Below, piece by piece: positions 38,101-45,935 of a stretch of 64,000 nt of DNA (the first letter of the stretch is position 1; each line of letters begins with the position of its first letter). The stretch is from Marthasterias glacialis. Taxonomy: Eukaryota; Echinodermata; Asteroidea; Forcipulatida; Asteriidae. The stretch covers positions 13,482,397 through 13,546,396 of the forward strand of contig OU452219.1 in the NCBI GenBank assembly GCA_911728455.2. The letters are read 5' to 3'. The translations under genes were made by a program, and so were the position numbers. Below the pieces are notes generated by a model, which saw nothing but the letters and a program-made list of their open reading frames with translations, made no database searches and was not told where the DNA came from.

Positions 38101-40630
38101 GCTAAAGAAAGGACAATGTTGTCCTGCGTGTATGGGTAGGTTGGAGTTGAATACTATTGTCAAAACAATCTTATATCTTGTTCTTTTTTTACACATAAGA
38201 TTGAAGATGAATCTTGAAGATGAGCAGAGCTCTTGAGACTTGGGCTTGGGTTCCTGGCTCTGGCTTCTGCTCTGGCAGTTATTTTGAAAACGTGCGCTTT
38301 CAGTACAGGGCTTCAAACGGTCGGGTGAAACCTAAGCCGCAGAGCCCAAGCCCAAGCCTTAGTTTCAAAAAGGGCCTCAGAACCAGCACTTCTTCAAAGA
38401 AGAGATTACCTCTGTATTGTCATCAGTAATGTGGTTTCCTCATTCACTGGATTGGTTTCACAGGCTATTTCAAGATTATTATGAGCATTTAATTTCAGTG
38501 TTGTCCTTTCAACTGAAATTGCTTCTCACATGTTTAATTTTGATACTTGAGAAACGTAAAAGTTTTTTTTTCTCTCTCTCTACCTCTCAGGACCAGCGCC
38601 GGTCTCGTACTGTGAGTTTGACGGAGTGACGTACTCCGACGGGGAGACCTGGAATCTAGACCAGTGCATTCATTGTATGTGTGAGAAAGGCAGGACGGGA
38701 TGCGTGGTACCGGACTGTCCCGATACAAGCTGCAGTAATTCTGTCATATTGCCAGGCGAGTGCTGCCCGCGTTGTCCAAGTAAGTCCCTCACTTCCTGAG
38801 TTGGTTTTCTACATCGGTGACAACTTGTTGGATACACAAAATGTATGACTCTCATGTGGATATTTAGATCATTTTAGCTGGATTTTCAAAAAAGTCAGTT
38901 TTTGTACCTCAAGTTATTAACCAAAATCAGAGAGATTGGTGGCCACTGATCCAGTGGACCATGGACAATCGATTGCCCTCACCCTCTGAAAATGAAAATG
39001 TCAATTTCTTTAATCAAGTCATAACTTAGAAATGAAATATGTCTGTCTGATTTCATTTCGTTCTAGATGAAACTCCCAGGGGAACGGAAGAACCAGTCCA
39101 GAATAACGGTAAGTCCAGATGTAAAGGGTACTCAATTACACAGTCCAATTTGCTTTCCAATTTTGCTGCATTGTGACAACTCATGGTTAGACACAGTCTA
39201 TGACTCCATATCATGTTCATGAGTTATTACCCCGTCTTTGCCAAATCATTACTTGGGAACAATGTCAACAGTAACGCTGAAGCTTTCATCTGTACAAATA
39301 TTGGGAGGTGAAATGGAAATTTCACTGTGTCAGCAAGTGGGGGAAACAGTTCCACTTCCTTGGCAGTGTTGACATCATTCACTTCCTCAAAGTTTTTGCA
39401 TGAAGTTTGAATGGGCTGTCATTTTAATAATTGAATTTGAGGGTGAACAAAGACAAATTGACTAGAACGAGATTTAAACCTGCAACCTCCGAATTAACAT
39501 GCCGGGGCTCTACCAACTGAGCTATCTAGCCCTAAAGTTGGCGATCTCCCCATTTTGTCAATATCCCCTTGTGTTTTATTACTTGATCTTTTAATTGGTG
39601 CTTACATCATTCTTAGTGTAATTTGTTGGATTTTTTTGTTTATTACAGAAATACTTCCTACAGAGGCAGAAACACAACTCAAAACCGAAATGTCGGACAA
39701 TTTGCCAAACGGCAATGCCATTGGTAAGTGTGGAATTAGTTCATGCTAGGTTCAATTTTTTGGGCCGATTTGACCTCAAAATGTACATTTGAATTTTAAA
39801 TAGCTATTTTTCTAGATTCAAGAAAGTTATAAGTATTGCGCGAAACAAATCCACAGAGGATAAGTGGTAGTTAATCCAAACCTGAAAATGAATTATTGTT
39901 GGGATCCGGACATGATCTCACATCCATTAGCCATGTACAAACAATTTTGCATGTTATGTGCATTGTCCACGGCATAAGCAAATGTTTGTGCCAAATTCCT
40001 TTTGAAAACAAGAAGAAAAAAGCAACCTTATTTGTAAAACTCTGATATTTGGCACTCTTGAAGGGGACTGCTAGAAACATTACACCTTACAATCAATCTT
40101 CCGTTTGGTTTTTTTTTTAATCATTGTGGAAAGACAGCAATGATTGCTTCTTGCATTTTTTTTATTTCTTCCCAAATTGTTGGATCGGCTTGGTGTTACT
40201 AATAAATGTTTTGGATTTACTTGTAGATAACGATTCCAAAACAACTCTCGGTGGCAACGACTCGTCCCCAACTTCTTCCAAACCGTTCCCTGTCCTGGCT
40301 GTTATCTTTTCCATCCTCGCTGTTATTCTTGCCATCTGTATAGTCCTCATTATGCTCCTGTACGTCACAAGATGGCGACACCGCCTCCTCTACCAAGTTA
40401 CAAAGAAAGGAGCCCCGCCCCCAAAGGTTATCACCACGGCGGCGACCATCAAGACTAAGAACCTTGACATTAAGAACAGTAACCGAGGCTCTGTCCGCGA
40501 TTCTGTGCGGGAATCCATCAGAGACTCGGCCATTTTTAAGGAAAACATGGTTCCGCGGAGTAACCTGGAGGCGGGCACTGACGTCAAACGATTAGGTGAT
40601 TACACGATAGGTAAACCGGTACCCGTTTGA
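25362..40630 (+). CDS. CRIM1: CRIM1 orthologue (BMP-binding transmembrane protein), 14 exons, 5' end missing
   Basis: Cysteine-rich motor neuron 1 is a type I membrane glycoprotein that binds BMPs in the secretory pathway and at the cell surface and limits their delivery. Fourteen GT-AG exons (25362-25607, 29024-29156, 31188-31309, 31646-31963, 32792-32908, 33735-33863, 34436-34711, 35432-35641, 35939-36154, 37911-38135, 38591-38779, 39067-39108, 39649-39723, 40227-40630) sum to 2,702 bases and one open frame of about 900 residues ending in TGA. Domain order follows human CRIM1 from about residue 165 on: two cysteine-rich linker modules, VWC1-2, antistasin-like repeats, VWC3-6, a transmembrane helix and a tail. 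All junctions are phase 1 except exon 2-3 (numbering within the window), which is phase 2. Differences from my recollection of human CRIM1: five antistasin repeats instead of four, a half-length VWC1, and no RGD. The signal peptide and IGFBP-like module are not in view. Confidence 0.93.
25660..25781. repeat. Perfect 61-bp tandem duplication
   Basis: The unit starting TATGCTCTCCTGAACCCATG is present twice, head to tail, with no difference (25,660-25,720 and 25,721-25,781). It starts 52 bp after the donor of the preceding exon. Perfect identity means it is recent or an assembly artefact. Confidence 0.9.
25799..26046. repeat. (AATTC)-tailed interspersed repeat, copy 2
   Basis: ATTCATTTCAATTCAATTTCGGTTTTATTC is followed by an A-rich body with GTCCGGAGACTA. 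This resembles 14,887-15,115 (CCAGGGACTACA). Confidence 0.45.
26138..26320 (-). repeat. tRNA-like SINE, first copy
   Basis: Positions 26,166-26,237 read on the minus strand as a 72-nt tRNA-shaped sequence. It has a 7-bp acceptor (GGCTGGT/ATCAGCC), D arm GCTCAGTTGGTAGAGC and B box GGTTCGAGTCC. The T stem has a G-G mismatch, the anticodon stem a T-T mismatch, and position 33 is C instead of T, so it is unlikely to be a working tRNA gene. The flanks (AATAGGGTGAGCAAAG on one side, TTGTTGGTGGGCGGTCCTATG and GGGGGGACCAGTCAGAAGCC on the other) are shared with the copy at 26,460. The body resembles threonine tRNAs. Confidence 0.75.
26460..26618 (-). repeat. tRNA-like SINE, second copy
   Basis: It repeats the first copy 324 bp further on; the tRNA-like part at 26,490-26,561 is identical. 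It lacks an internal stretch of about 19 bp present in the first copy (26,265-26,283) and then rejoins the shared GGGGGGACCAGTCAGAAGCC. A TA run follows directly. Confidence 0.75.
27648..27818. mobile_element. Palindromic MITE, CACTGCTAAAAATGG ends
   Basis: The left end CACTGCTAAAAATGGTTTTC and right end GAAAACCATTTTTAGCAGTG are perfect inverted repeats flanked by TA on both sides. Most of the 171 bp continues the palindrome imperfectly (CTTGAAATCAG, GTGTCACCCCCTAGAAGA and its mirror). It is non-coding and would fold into a long hairpin. Confidence 0.8.
28221..28383. mobile_element. Mariner/Tc1-type MITE, TAGACC family copy 2
   Basis: The ends TAGACCTTTATCATGGTG and CATGATGAAGGTCTA form inverted repeats of about 30 bp with a few mismatches, with TA on both flanks. 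163 bp, no open frame of note. Confidence 0.65.
29024..29156 (+). CDS. CRIM1: CRIM1 exon: linker cysteine module 2, first half
   Basis: The acceptor is ATTCGTAG and the donor AGCAG/GTAGGG. It enters in phase 1 and leaves in phase 2, as needed to join the next exon. It encodes GVGLTSACGGVVCPDV...VCPPGTKLIQ...DGCCTLPSR, matching human FGVDCRTVECPPV...ADGCCTLPTR. Confidence 0.92.
29157..31187 (+). other. CRIM1 intron, 2.0 kb
   Basis: Mostly unrecognised AT-rich DNA. A T-run to G14 junction lies at 30,340-30,363. A diverged copy of the CTGTGAA...GGGCTCAATCCGTCGTCGA repeat is near 30,500-30,700. No exon seen. Confidence 0.6.
31188..31309 (+). CDS. CRIM1: CRIM1 exon: linker cysteine module 2, second half
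   Basis: Joined in phase 2 to the preceding exon it gives SR/CECAPESCEVPTCW...GHCCDIYDCVA, matching human CECLSGLCGFPVCEVG...GKCCDVFECV. The human protein has RGD in this module; the residues here are PKRIAMATLE, without RGD. It leaves in phase 1 with donor GTATGT. Confidence 0.92.
31646..31963 (+). CDS. CRIM1: CRIM1 exon: half VWC1 plus VWC2
   Basis: Acceptor TTTCTACACAG, donor GTATGT, phase 1 both sides. The first VWC unit begins NCIREDMLFMEGATW and has CRQCTCQDNKAHCEVTQSC. The C-terminal CC..C part of the domain is absent: after YAEESLK comes the first cysteine of VWC2 (MCYTSSGSRRPGEEW). VWC2 then runs complete to GICCPVCE. In human CRIM1 both VWC units are full length. No splice signal inside the exon would restore the missing half. 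Confidence 0.92.
32023..32335 (+). repeat. tRNA-derived SINE with long variable arm
   Basis: GTCGTGGGCGAGCGGTTTAG (A box) and GTGGGTTCCAATCCCGG (B box) enclose a long variable arm (TGGTGGCTAAGTCATCAGGA), so the parent was a class II tRNA such as leucine or serine. The tail has CCTTGAGCAAGGCACTT. Minus-strand relatives are at 35,040-35,390 and 48,580-48,712. Confidence 0.75.
32597..32740 (+). repeat. AAAGAGAATCTTTGTTCTC repeat, copy 1
   Basis: CAAAGAGAATCTTTGTTCTC, CTTGGCTTTGTCAAGTCA, GATTCCGGCAATTC and GGCGGCAACTGGT recur in the same order on the minus strand at 56,705-56,865. A partial relative (CCCCCTGGCGGGATTCT) is at 59,268-59,370. Confidence 0.6.
32792..32908 (+). CDS. CRIM1: CRIM1 exon: antistasin-like repeat 1
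   Basis: Acceptor TTGTTTTTCAG, donor GTATGT, phase 1. It encodes a linker EPSFVTIAPV and NCPKMSCSLQCFHGYIHDSQGCMTCECIAG, a six-cysteine antistasin-type repeat with the family's QGC..CEC end. Confidence 0.9.
33735..33863 (+). CDS. CRIM1: CRIM1 exon: antistasin-like repeat 2
   Basis: Acceptor GGGGTCGTAG, donor GTAAGA, phase 1. The linker is GTPGILTTVTPPT and the repeat VCPALDCALVCPMGLKMDTNGCRVCECDKG. The pyrimidine tract is weak just before the acceptor (TGTTGGGGTCGTAG), but a T-rich stretch lies 15-30 bp upstream and the frame joins cleanly. Confidence 0.9.
34123..34275 (+). repeat. tRNA-derived SINE, GGTTGGCTCAGTGG family, copy 1
   Basis: GGTTGGCTCAGTGGTTTC (A-box region) and CCCCGGTTCGAATCCCGG (B box) are followed by a body with GCATGTGGATTGGGTTTTCAG and CTACCTGATTGTGTGGG. 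The plus-strand copy at 40,834-40,990 has the same order. Confidence 0.75.
34436..34711 (+). CDS. CRIM1: CRIM1 exon: antistasin-like repeats 3-5
   Basis: Acceptor TTCTTCTTCTTCAAAG, donor GTAGTG, phase 1. Three repeats lie in one exon: DSCQDVTSSCSKFCPWGY...RGCSICKCQ, ACPETETCDKTCLYGY...NGCMRCKCQ and NCPALLDCNKQCTHGL...RGCEICKCK. With the two preceding exons this makes five, one more than the four I recall in vertebrate CRIM1. Two exons carry single repeats and this one three, so the array could have grown by exon or intra-exon duplication. Confidence 0.92.
35040..35390 (-). repeat. tRNA-derived SINE with long variable arm, near full length
   Basis: Reading the minus strand, the tRNA-like head is at 35,300-35,390 (GAGTGGTTTAAAACATCGAACT, then GTGGGTTCAATCCCCGGTCGTG). 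The body has CTTGGGCAAGACACTTAACA and the element ends at AGCGCC...AATAATAATA near 35,045. It lies in the intron just upstream of the VWC3 exon. Confidence 0.75.
35432..35641 (+). CDS. CRIM1: CRIM1 exon: VWC3
   Basis: Phase 1 both sides. It encodes GAALPTLRPVTLGSCLTVDGRVH, EIWHDGCRECFCHNGKEMC and GECCPTCP. Human CRIM1 has SGTCLTVDGHHH and ESWHDGCRECYCLNGREMC. This is the best conserved exon of the gene in the window. Confidence 0.94.
35939..36154 (+). CDS. CRIM1: CRIM1 exon: VWC4
   Basis: Acceptor TTTTTTTGTTTAG, donor GTGAGA, phase 1. It encodes VCQSVRGEYYIDGETWNADSCTVC, the core VCHDSRVLCSTLMCPPLTC and CCPVCP. The human counterpart is ICHAPGGEYFVEGETWNIDSCTQCTC. Confidence 0.93.
36155..37910 (+). 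other. CRIM1 intron, 1.76 kb, made largely of repeats
   Basis: A CpG-containing repeat-like stretch (36,243-36,680), the MITE at 36,941-37,303 and a stretch with GGCGTCCGTCTGGACGTCC (about 37,440-37,760) fill most of it. No exon seen. Confidence 0.55.
36941..37303. mobile_element. MITE, AAAGCCCCAGCTCAA ends
   Basis: The left end AAAGCCCCAGCTCAATATTG and the right end, AAAGCCCCAGCTCAAAATTG in reverse complement, are nearly perfect inverted repeats. The interior shares TGTGAAAATGTCAGCTCA-type words with the dispersed repeats near 1,800 and 19,440. Non-coding. Confidence 0.7.
37911..38135 (+). CDS. CRIM1: CRIM1 exon: VWC5
   Basis: Acceptor TTACACTACAG, donor GTAGGT, phase 1. The linker is DNTLNGSATPDDIRPPSS, then CQLVSGVFFESGASWKEDDC, TSCTCQDGEITC and GQCCPACM. 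The human counterpart ends VLRKGQCCPYCI. Confidence 0.93.
38591..38779 (+). CDS. CRIM1: CRIM1 exon: VWC6
   Basis: Acceptor TCTCTACCTCTCAG, donor GTAAGT, phase 1. It encodes GPAPVSYCEFDGVTYSDGE, TWNLDQCIHCMCEKGRTGC and GECCPRCP. This is the last VWC domain before the membrane. Confidence 0.93.
39067..39108 (+). CDS. CRIM1: CRIM1 micro-exon, juxtamembrane linker
   Basis: A 42-bp exon with acceptor TTTCGTTCTAG and donor GTAAGT, phase 1, encoding NETPRGTEEPVQNN. It is too short to be found by frame length and is supported by its splice sites and phase. Confidence 0.75.
39439..39551 (-). repeat. tRNA-like SINE, diverged third copy
   Basis: The minus strand reads GGGCTAGATAGCTCAGTTGG, TAGAGCCCCGGCATG and GCAGGTTTAAATCTCG, a degraded relative of the copies at 26,138 and 26,460, with the TTTGTTCACCC end. 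Confidence 0.65.
39649..39723 (+). CDS. CRIM1: CRIM1 exon, juxtamembrane stalk
   Basis: A 75-bp exon with acceptor TTTGTTTATTACAG and donor GTAAGT, phase 1. It encodes EILPTEAETQLKTEMSDNLP and then NGNAI, polar and cysteine-free, like the stalk of vertebrate CRIM1. Confidence 0.8.
40227..40630 (+). CDS. CRIM1: CRIM1 last exon: transmembrane helix and tail
   Basis: Acceptor TTTACTTGTAG, phase 1 entry, stop TGA at 40,628-40,630. After a Ser-rich stalk comes a hydrophobic helix from FPVLAVIFSILAVILAI through LIMLLYV, then basic RWRHRLLYQVTKK as the stop-transfer signal. The tail of about 85 residues holds four tetrapeptides RGSV-RDSV-RESI-RDSA and ends GKPVPV. The tail shows no clear similarity to the vertebrate tail, which ends in a PDZ-type QTV. 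Confidence 0.92.
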
Positions 40631-40706
40631 TAAGTACCAGGAATCTTTTAATAGTGGACAGTCATTCTTTTTGTAGTTTAAAAAAAATAATAATAATAAT
40701 AATACA

Positions 40707-40712
40707 AATAAA
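40707..40712 (+). terminator. Candidate CRIM1 poly(A) signal
   Basis: AATAAA lies 77 bp after the stop codon in an A/T-rich stretch. The 3' UTR may be longer; another AATAAA lies near 43,232. Confidence 0.35.
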
Positions 40713-40833
40713 AAGTTGACAGAGTTTATTTTGGATTTTGGGGTATGTTTATTTTCCTGTAGAATTGTTTTCAGTAATCATTTCAAAAATCTTACTTAAA
40801 AGCACAGATGATTTCAAGATAACAGGGGATCAG

Positions 40834-40990
40834 TTTGGCTCAGTGGTTTCTTTCCCAGCCTTTCACCTCGGTGGACCCCGGTTCGAATCCCACCTCCGAC
40901 CAGAGCCTTGCATGTGGATTGGGTTTTCAGTCCCTACCTGATTGTGTTGGGTTTTCCCCATTGGGGTTTTCCTACCACATCTAAATCTGA
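40834..40990 (+). repeat. tRNA-derived SINE, GGTTGGCTCAGTGG family, copy 2
   Basis: TTTGGCTCAGTGGTTTCTTTCCC and CCCCGGTTCGAATCCCACC are followed by GCATGTGGATTGGGTTTTCAG and CTACCTGATTGTGTTGGG, as at 34,123-34,275. An A-rich (AATA)n tail is at 41,055-41,092. Confidence 0.75.
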
Positions 40991-41597
40991 ACATTTCTTC
41001 TCATTTCCTATTCATCCTGTTATTGGCACTAATTGTGCTGTTGGATGTGTAACAGAATAAATAAATAAACAAATAAATAGGTAAATAAATACAAATTGAG
41101 ACAAGTTTCAGGTAATCAGAGGAATCCTAAATACTTGCATATATATAAAGAGTTCCATTGGGAACATAGTTCTCTGTTTGGTCATCACTTGGTCATCCCT
41201 TGGAAGTTTTGAACATGCCATAACTGGGAACATTAAGTCTTCCATTTAGGAACAGTTGTCTTCCCAGTCGGACTCTGATCTTGTTTTATCGGGAACAAAG
41301 TGTACGGGATCCAATTTCTGCAAGTGTTTTTTTTTCCTCAAAAGAATGTTTGATTCTTATGTTAACGGCAGTAGGGATGATGAGACCATTGTTGTAGATC
41401 GGTCTCAACTCTGTCCCCACTGTGTGGTCAGTTCATCAGTTCAGCTCCTCGAAATGATGTCCATAGACCATGTCATCTTGTCTGGGGAAAAAAGATTGGC
41501 ATTGTTCAGTCCAGGGCATTTTCTGGCAGGCATTATGCTACTCTGGTCATATGGGAAATGTTACTGTGGGCGTCATAGTTACCACATAAAATAAAGA

Positions 41598-41744
41598 AGG
41601 GGAGACTTTGGAAGGCTAAGTGGCAGCAGACTTACGAGGTAAGTTTCCATCGTTCCATCGTACTCCTGAACATGCACACATATCCGAGAACAGTGGATTT
41701 ACCTGGTAAGTCTGCTGCCACCTAGTGTCTTCAAAAGTCTCCCA
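41598..41744. mobile_element. Foldback MITE, GGCAGCAGACTTACC family, copy 1
   Basis: The left arm GGGAGACTTTGGAAGG...GTGGCAGCAGACTTACGAGGTAA pairs with the right arm, whose reverse complement reads GGGAGACTTTTGAAG...GTGGCAGCAGACTTACCAGGTAA. Each arm is about 45 bp around a short centre. The second copy is at 52,763-52,900. Confidence 0.75.
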
Positions 41745-42309
41745 TTGTGAAAATAACAGCAGAACAAGTTTTGAGTCGGCTCCCTTAATTTCATCATATC
41801 AGAAAGTTTTAGCCAAAATTGTATGGTGCAATTTACATAAAGGGTAAGATTTCATGTTCCCTTCCATTGTACAAATTGTGCCTGCAGGAAGTCCAGGCTC
41901 TGTGGCTCTTTTATTAATAATGTGACATCACAAATTACATGGTCTGTAGTGAATGCCCATTTTCAATGTGTAACTAAAGCGTACTTAAATCTTCGTGACA
42001 ACATGGCGACAAGAAATATATACACGACGAGACATGCCTTTTTGCATGGAACCACATTTGTTCAATATTTTTGTCCACTCGGATAGTTTTGAACTGTCAG
42101 TTTATCAGTGTTGAGAAGCAAGGTGACAGATGTTACAATGCCATTTCCAAAGCAATAAACCAAAGAGAGATTGTGATTGCTGTAATCACAATGGGGAATA
42201 TTATAAGCTTATATAAAGTCAATGACTTTGTTTTTTAGGCCTTGGGTTTTTTCCCCTCTATCTTATTTTCTTTTACTCTGTATTTTTATCGTTATCATTG
42301 AACTTATTT

Positions 42310-42731
42310 AATTAAGCCTGCGGGGCACGAATGTTTTGGAATATACACTTAGGCATGCCTGTGTGGAAGGTCCTCCACACAGCTAATCAGGGTAATTAGT
42401 GCCCTAATTATGCGCCAGTATTGTTTTCCATTTCTTGTAAACCAATTGCAGAATCGACATGATCATGGACACACTATAGTCATTTGACACATGACACCCA
42501 GCACATCAACAAAGGCACAATCTTCATGCAGCCCATAGCATGCCGTCCAATGTCAAATGAAGGGCGCACAAACTTTCCAAACCTCGTTCAAACCTAATTT
42601 GTTATTCAACCAATGAAATGAAGGAGTATCTAGCTGGAGGTGACGTGGGACGATGTGGAAGGTTAAAAAGTCATGAATATTCATTTCTGTGCAGAGGTCC
42701 TTCCGTACAGACGTGCCCCGCATTTAACTGA
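42310..42731. mobile_element. MITE, GCGGGGCACG ends
   Basis: GCGGGGCACG at the left and CGTGCCCCGC at the right are exact inverted repeats. Inside, CTGTGTGGAAGGTCCTC pairs with GAGGTCCTTCCGTACAG after an extra stretch of about 30 bp in the left arm. Non-coding, about 420 bp. Confidence 0.6.
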
Positions 42732-44335
42732 ATAGTGTAACGATTGTGTGTAGGTATAGTATGGTGTGTCAGTGGTGAGTCACCTGAAAGTTGCACAATG
42801 TGCAACTGAATATTTGTACATGTATGTCGGCAGCATTGCGTCATATTTTGCGGTGTAACAGGGTGTTCTTAAAAAAAAAAACTTGTTTTGTCGCACGATC
42901 TGATGAGATGATTGTATGGTGTTAATCTCATTTTCATGAAAGCTTATTTGCTTTTAATTGAATTAAGCTTTGGACAGCAGGTACCAGATTTCTTTTTTCG
43001 CAAACCCTTTAAAAAAGAAGGTCTTCGATAGAATAATATGAGAGAGAGAGAAGATGTTTCTATTTTTGAACGGTTTTTTTTTGTTTTTTGAAAGCTATAA
43101 TGTAGGACAATAATAATGTACCACCCCTTGAAATAGACTGGTACTGTTGATGTGGTGACGCTCACCTTTGTGTCCATTGTCATGCCTTCATGGAACCAGA
43201 TGCTAGCGTAAATTTCTCCGAAGCAAAGGACAAAAATAAAAAGCAGTGCAAATGATTGCTATTTTTTGTCATTTTTGTGTTGGCGTAGAGTGAGACGGTT
43301 ATAGTTTCTAGTGCCACATTAAAGCAGACGGTGTTCTAATAGTGTACAAACAAACTGTAAAATACATTTTTTTTTTATTAAATCCCACCAAGAACAGGAG
43401 GTTCTGTTCCTGTTTTTGAAGTTAATTAATATGCAAATGTTTTAAGGTCAACCACTTAAACCATCGAATTCCCTATTTTGTAAATAGAAATATTGTAAAT
43501 ATTTGAATACCTAAATAGTGCCATGTATGTTTTTGTTTATTCATGATGACGAATCACTATTTATAAATTTACTTTGGATTGGACTGCAGTATTTTGGGAT
43601 TAGTTTTCCTTTGGTCTGGTGCACTGTATTTCTTTTTTTTTTTTTTTAACTCGTTAGTTTTCAGTGTAAGGCTGAGTGTCCGAATTGATGGCTTCGGTAG
43701 AGGCTGTGGCCAGATCGCCGCAAAGTCCTGTTCCTCAACATCGTCGTTTCAGCCAGTGGCCGTAGCCATAGCCATAGCCAAAGTCGCTTGAATCGGCTGC
43801 GGCCTTAAGTAACAAATTGGTACTTGGAACTTGAAAAGCTGTTAAATCAGTGGCAGTTGATGTGTAGAGGGAACAACTTGGCACAACGTGCAGGCAATCA
43901 AAACAAGATCAAACAGTTCTCTAAAGAATGAACGCAATTTAGCGGGAAAGTATTGCTGCGGTTGATTGGTGCCAGTAATCAATAGTACACCAGGTAATGT
44001 TGAGGGTAAAATTGCCACCAAACCATATTTCCCGCTTTAATGTTTCTGTTATTAACAATGTACTAATGAATGCAACAAATTATGTATTGGATATAAACAT
44101 GATGAAAATTAACTGCATCTTTATTAGTGGGATAGGTGAGACGGGCAATTATTTGCAAAACGGTGATACTAACATTTTAAAGTGAAAAAAAAAGAGGAAT
44201 ATGTCGATGCAATTACGTTTAGATATATTTTCTCAATTATGAGGAAGGATGTTTTTGTTGGAGAAAATACAATTTGTCATGAAAAGTTTGAGTTGGCAGG
44301 ACGGATTGTGAGTATATGGATGAATGATGGGATTA

Positions 44336-44503
44336 GACCTTAGTCGTATGATGTCATCAAACTAGGACGCCCTCTTGTGAGGGTTCTAAAGAAGGTTGCC
44401 AATTGGCCTATACTGTGTGCAACATTTGCATAGCTGTGTCTTCCTTGATTCATCGTTGTTGTATCTTGAAGGTGGCAGCTGGATGACATCAATGAATAAG
44501 GCC
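44336..44503. mobile_element. Mariner/Tc1-type MITE, TAGACC family copy 3
   Basis: The left TAGACCTTAGTCGTATGATGTCATC and the right end, TAGGCCTTATTCATTGATGTCATCC in reverse complement, form diverged inverted repeats with TA flanks. 168 bp. Confidence 0.6.
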
Positions 44504-45649
44504 TATTGATAAAGCATTAGGGAAGTGAGGAGAAGGGGAAGGGGATTGAGATGAAATGGTGGGGGGGGGGGGTAAGAGGAGAAATTTTGGGATAGAATTA
44601 TTGAGGAAGATCTTTGTTACACTTGTTACAAAGTCAAATCATAGTTCATTATTATCGACGTGTTAAGTGACAAAAAGTTAAGTCAAACCACAGCAAATGT
44701 TTTTCCTCAACAGAAAGTCAATAATGAGTCAAACATCTTTAAGGAGCATTTAAAAATTCTCACCTCATCTTCGAAAATACAGTTCTAAGTTTATGGCCCC
44801 TCTTTTTTAATGTCGCAGAAATGGAACCATTATTTGGTTTTGGGTTTTTTTTAAATCAATTTTCATTAGGTTACGTCTGTGGCTGAGGATAAGTCCTTTC
44901 CAAGTCTTGACATTTTGATGCAATTTACACTAAGTCCTGAATCTTGGTTTGGTTAGGTTTGGTTTGATTGGCAGTTTGCAACAGCTCTCTTTTTTTTTCT
45001 TTTTTTTTTTTTGGAGAAAGTAATGTGTATTTGAATTTAAATTGCAGTTAAATGATACAAGCTCAAGGAAATGATTAAACATAGGACAGAAATAGGCCCT
45101 TTTCAGAAACTGCAAAGAAATTGTATTTAAACCATTTTTCAGACGACAGATTACATTGCTTTGTGCATTTAATAGTAAACAAGTGTCAAACAGGGTCCTG
45201 TTATTGAACAAGATAAATGTGGAATATTGAAAAAGAATCAACTCATTTTGTTCCAATTGTTTTCATTTGTTTTAACATTTTTATTTTATATGGAGTCAAT
45301 TTTGATACTTGTATATAAGAAGCTAGCATTTAATTATTGCTTTTTTTCCCAGGCCATGGATTATCACTATTATTATTATTTTGTTTTTGTATTTGGCATT
45401 ACTATTACCGAGTACATGGATTTGTATGTACATGTATGTAATTATTGCAACATGCTTTGCATAGAAACGATAGTTATATCTCAAAATGGATAAGTAAATA
45501 AAATTTACTGAGCTAAGAAGAAATTGTTGGTAATACCTTGCATAATTTGTCGAGCTATGGACCATAGTGACATGTAAGTTGGATTGAGTATTATTTTCAG
45601 TTGTTAGGCAGCTACATTTTACTGAGTACACTTCAGTACAATCAACTTT

Positions 45650-45935
45650 GAGTCTGTGTTGTGGTTGAAAACATTTTAAGGACTACTTTTATTGGTAAGA
45701 GTACAAACTCTGCAAGGTTGAGTCAAAATTTGTAAGTCTGAGGCTTGAGTTTGTGTTGTTGAAAACATTTTAATGAGTACATTTATTGGTACGAGTGAAA
45801 ATTCTGCAATTTTGAGTCATTGTTTAACTCAAAACTTGGAAGTCTGAGGATTGAGTCTGAGTTGTTGTTGACTACATTTTAGTAGGTACAAATACTGCAA
45901 CTGAGAGTCGTGGTTGAACTCAAAAGTCTTAGACT
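45650..45935. repeat. Degenerate tandem repeat, about 100-bp unit, 2.8 copies
   Basis: Units start at 45,650, 45,747 and 45,853 with GAGTCTGTGTTGT, GAGTTTGTGTTGT and GAGTCTGAGTTGT. Each continues ACATTTTA, GTACAAA or GTGAAAA, CTGCAA, GAGTC and AGTCTGAGG. The units differ by many substitutions, so the array is old. Confidence 0.7.
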
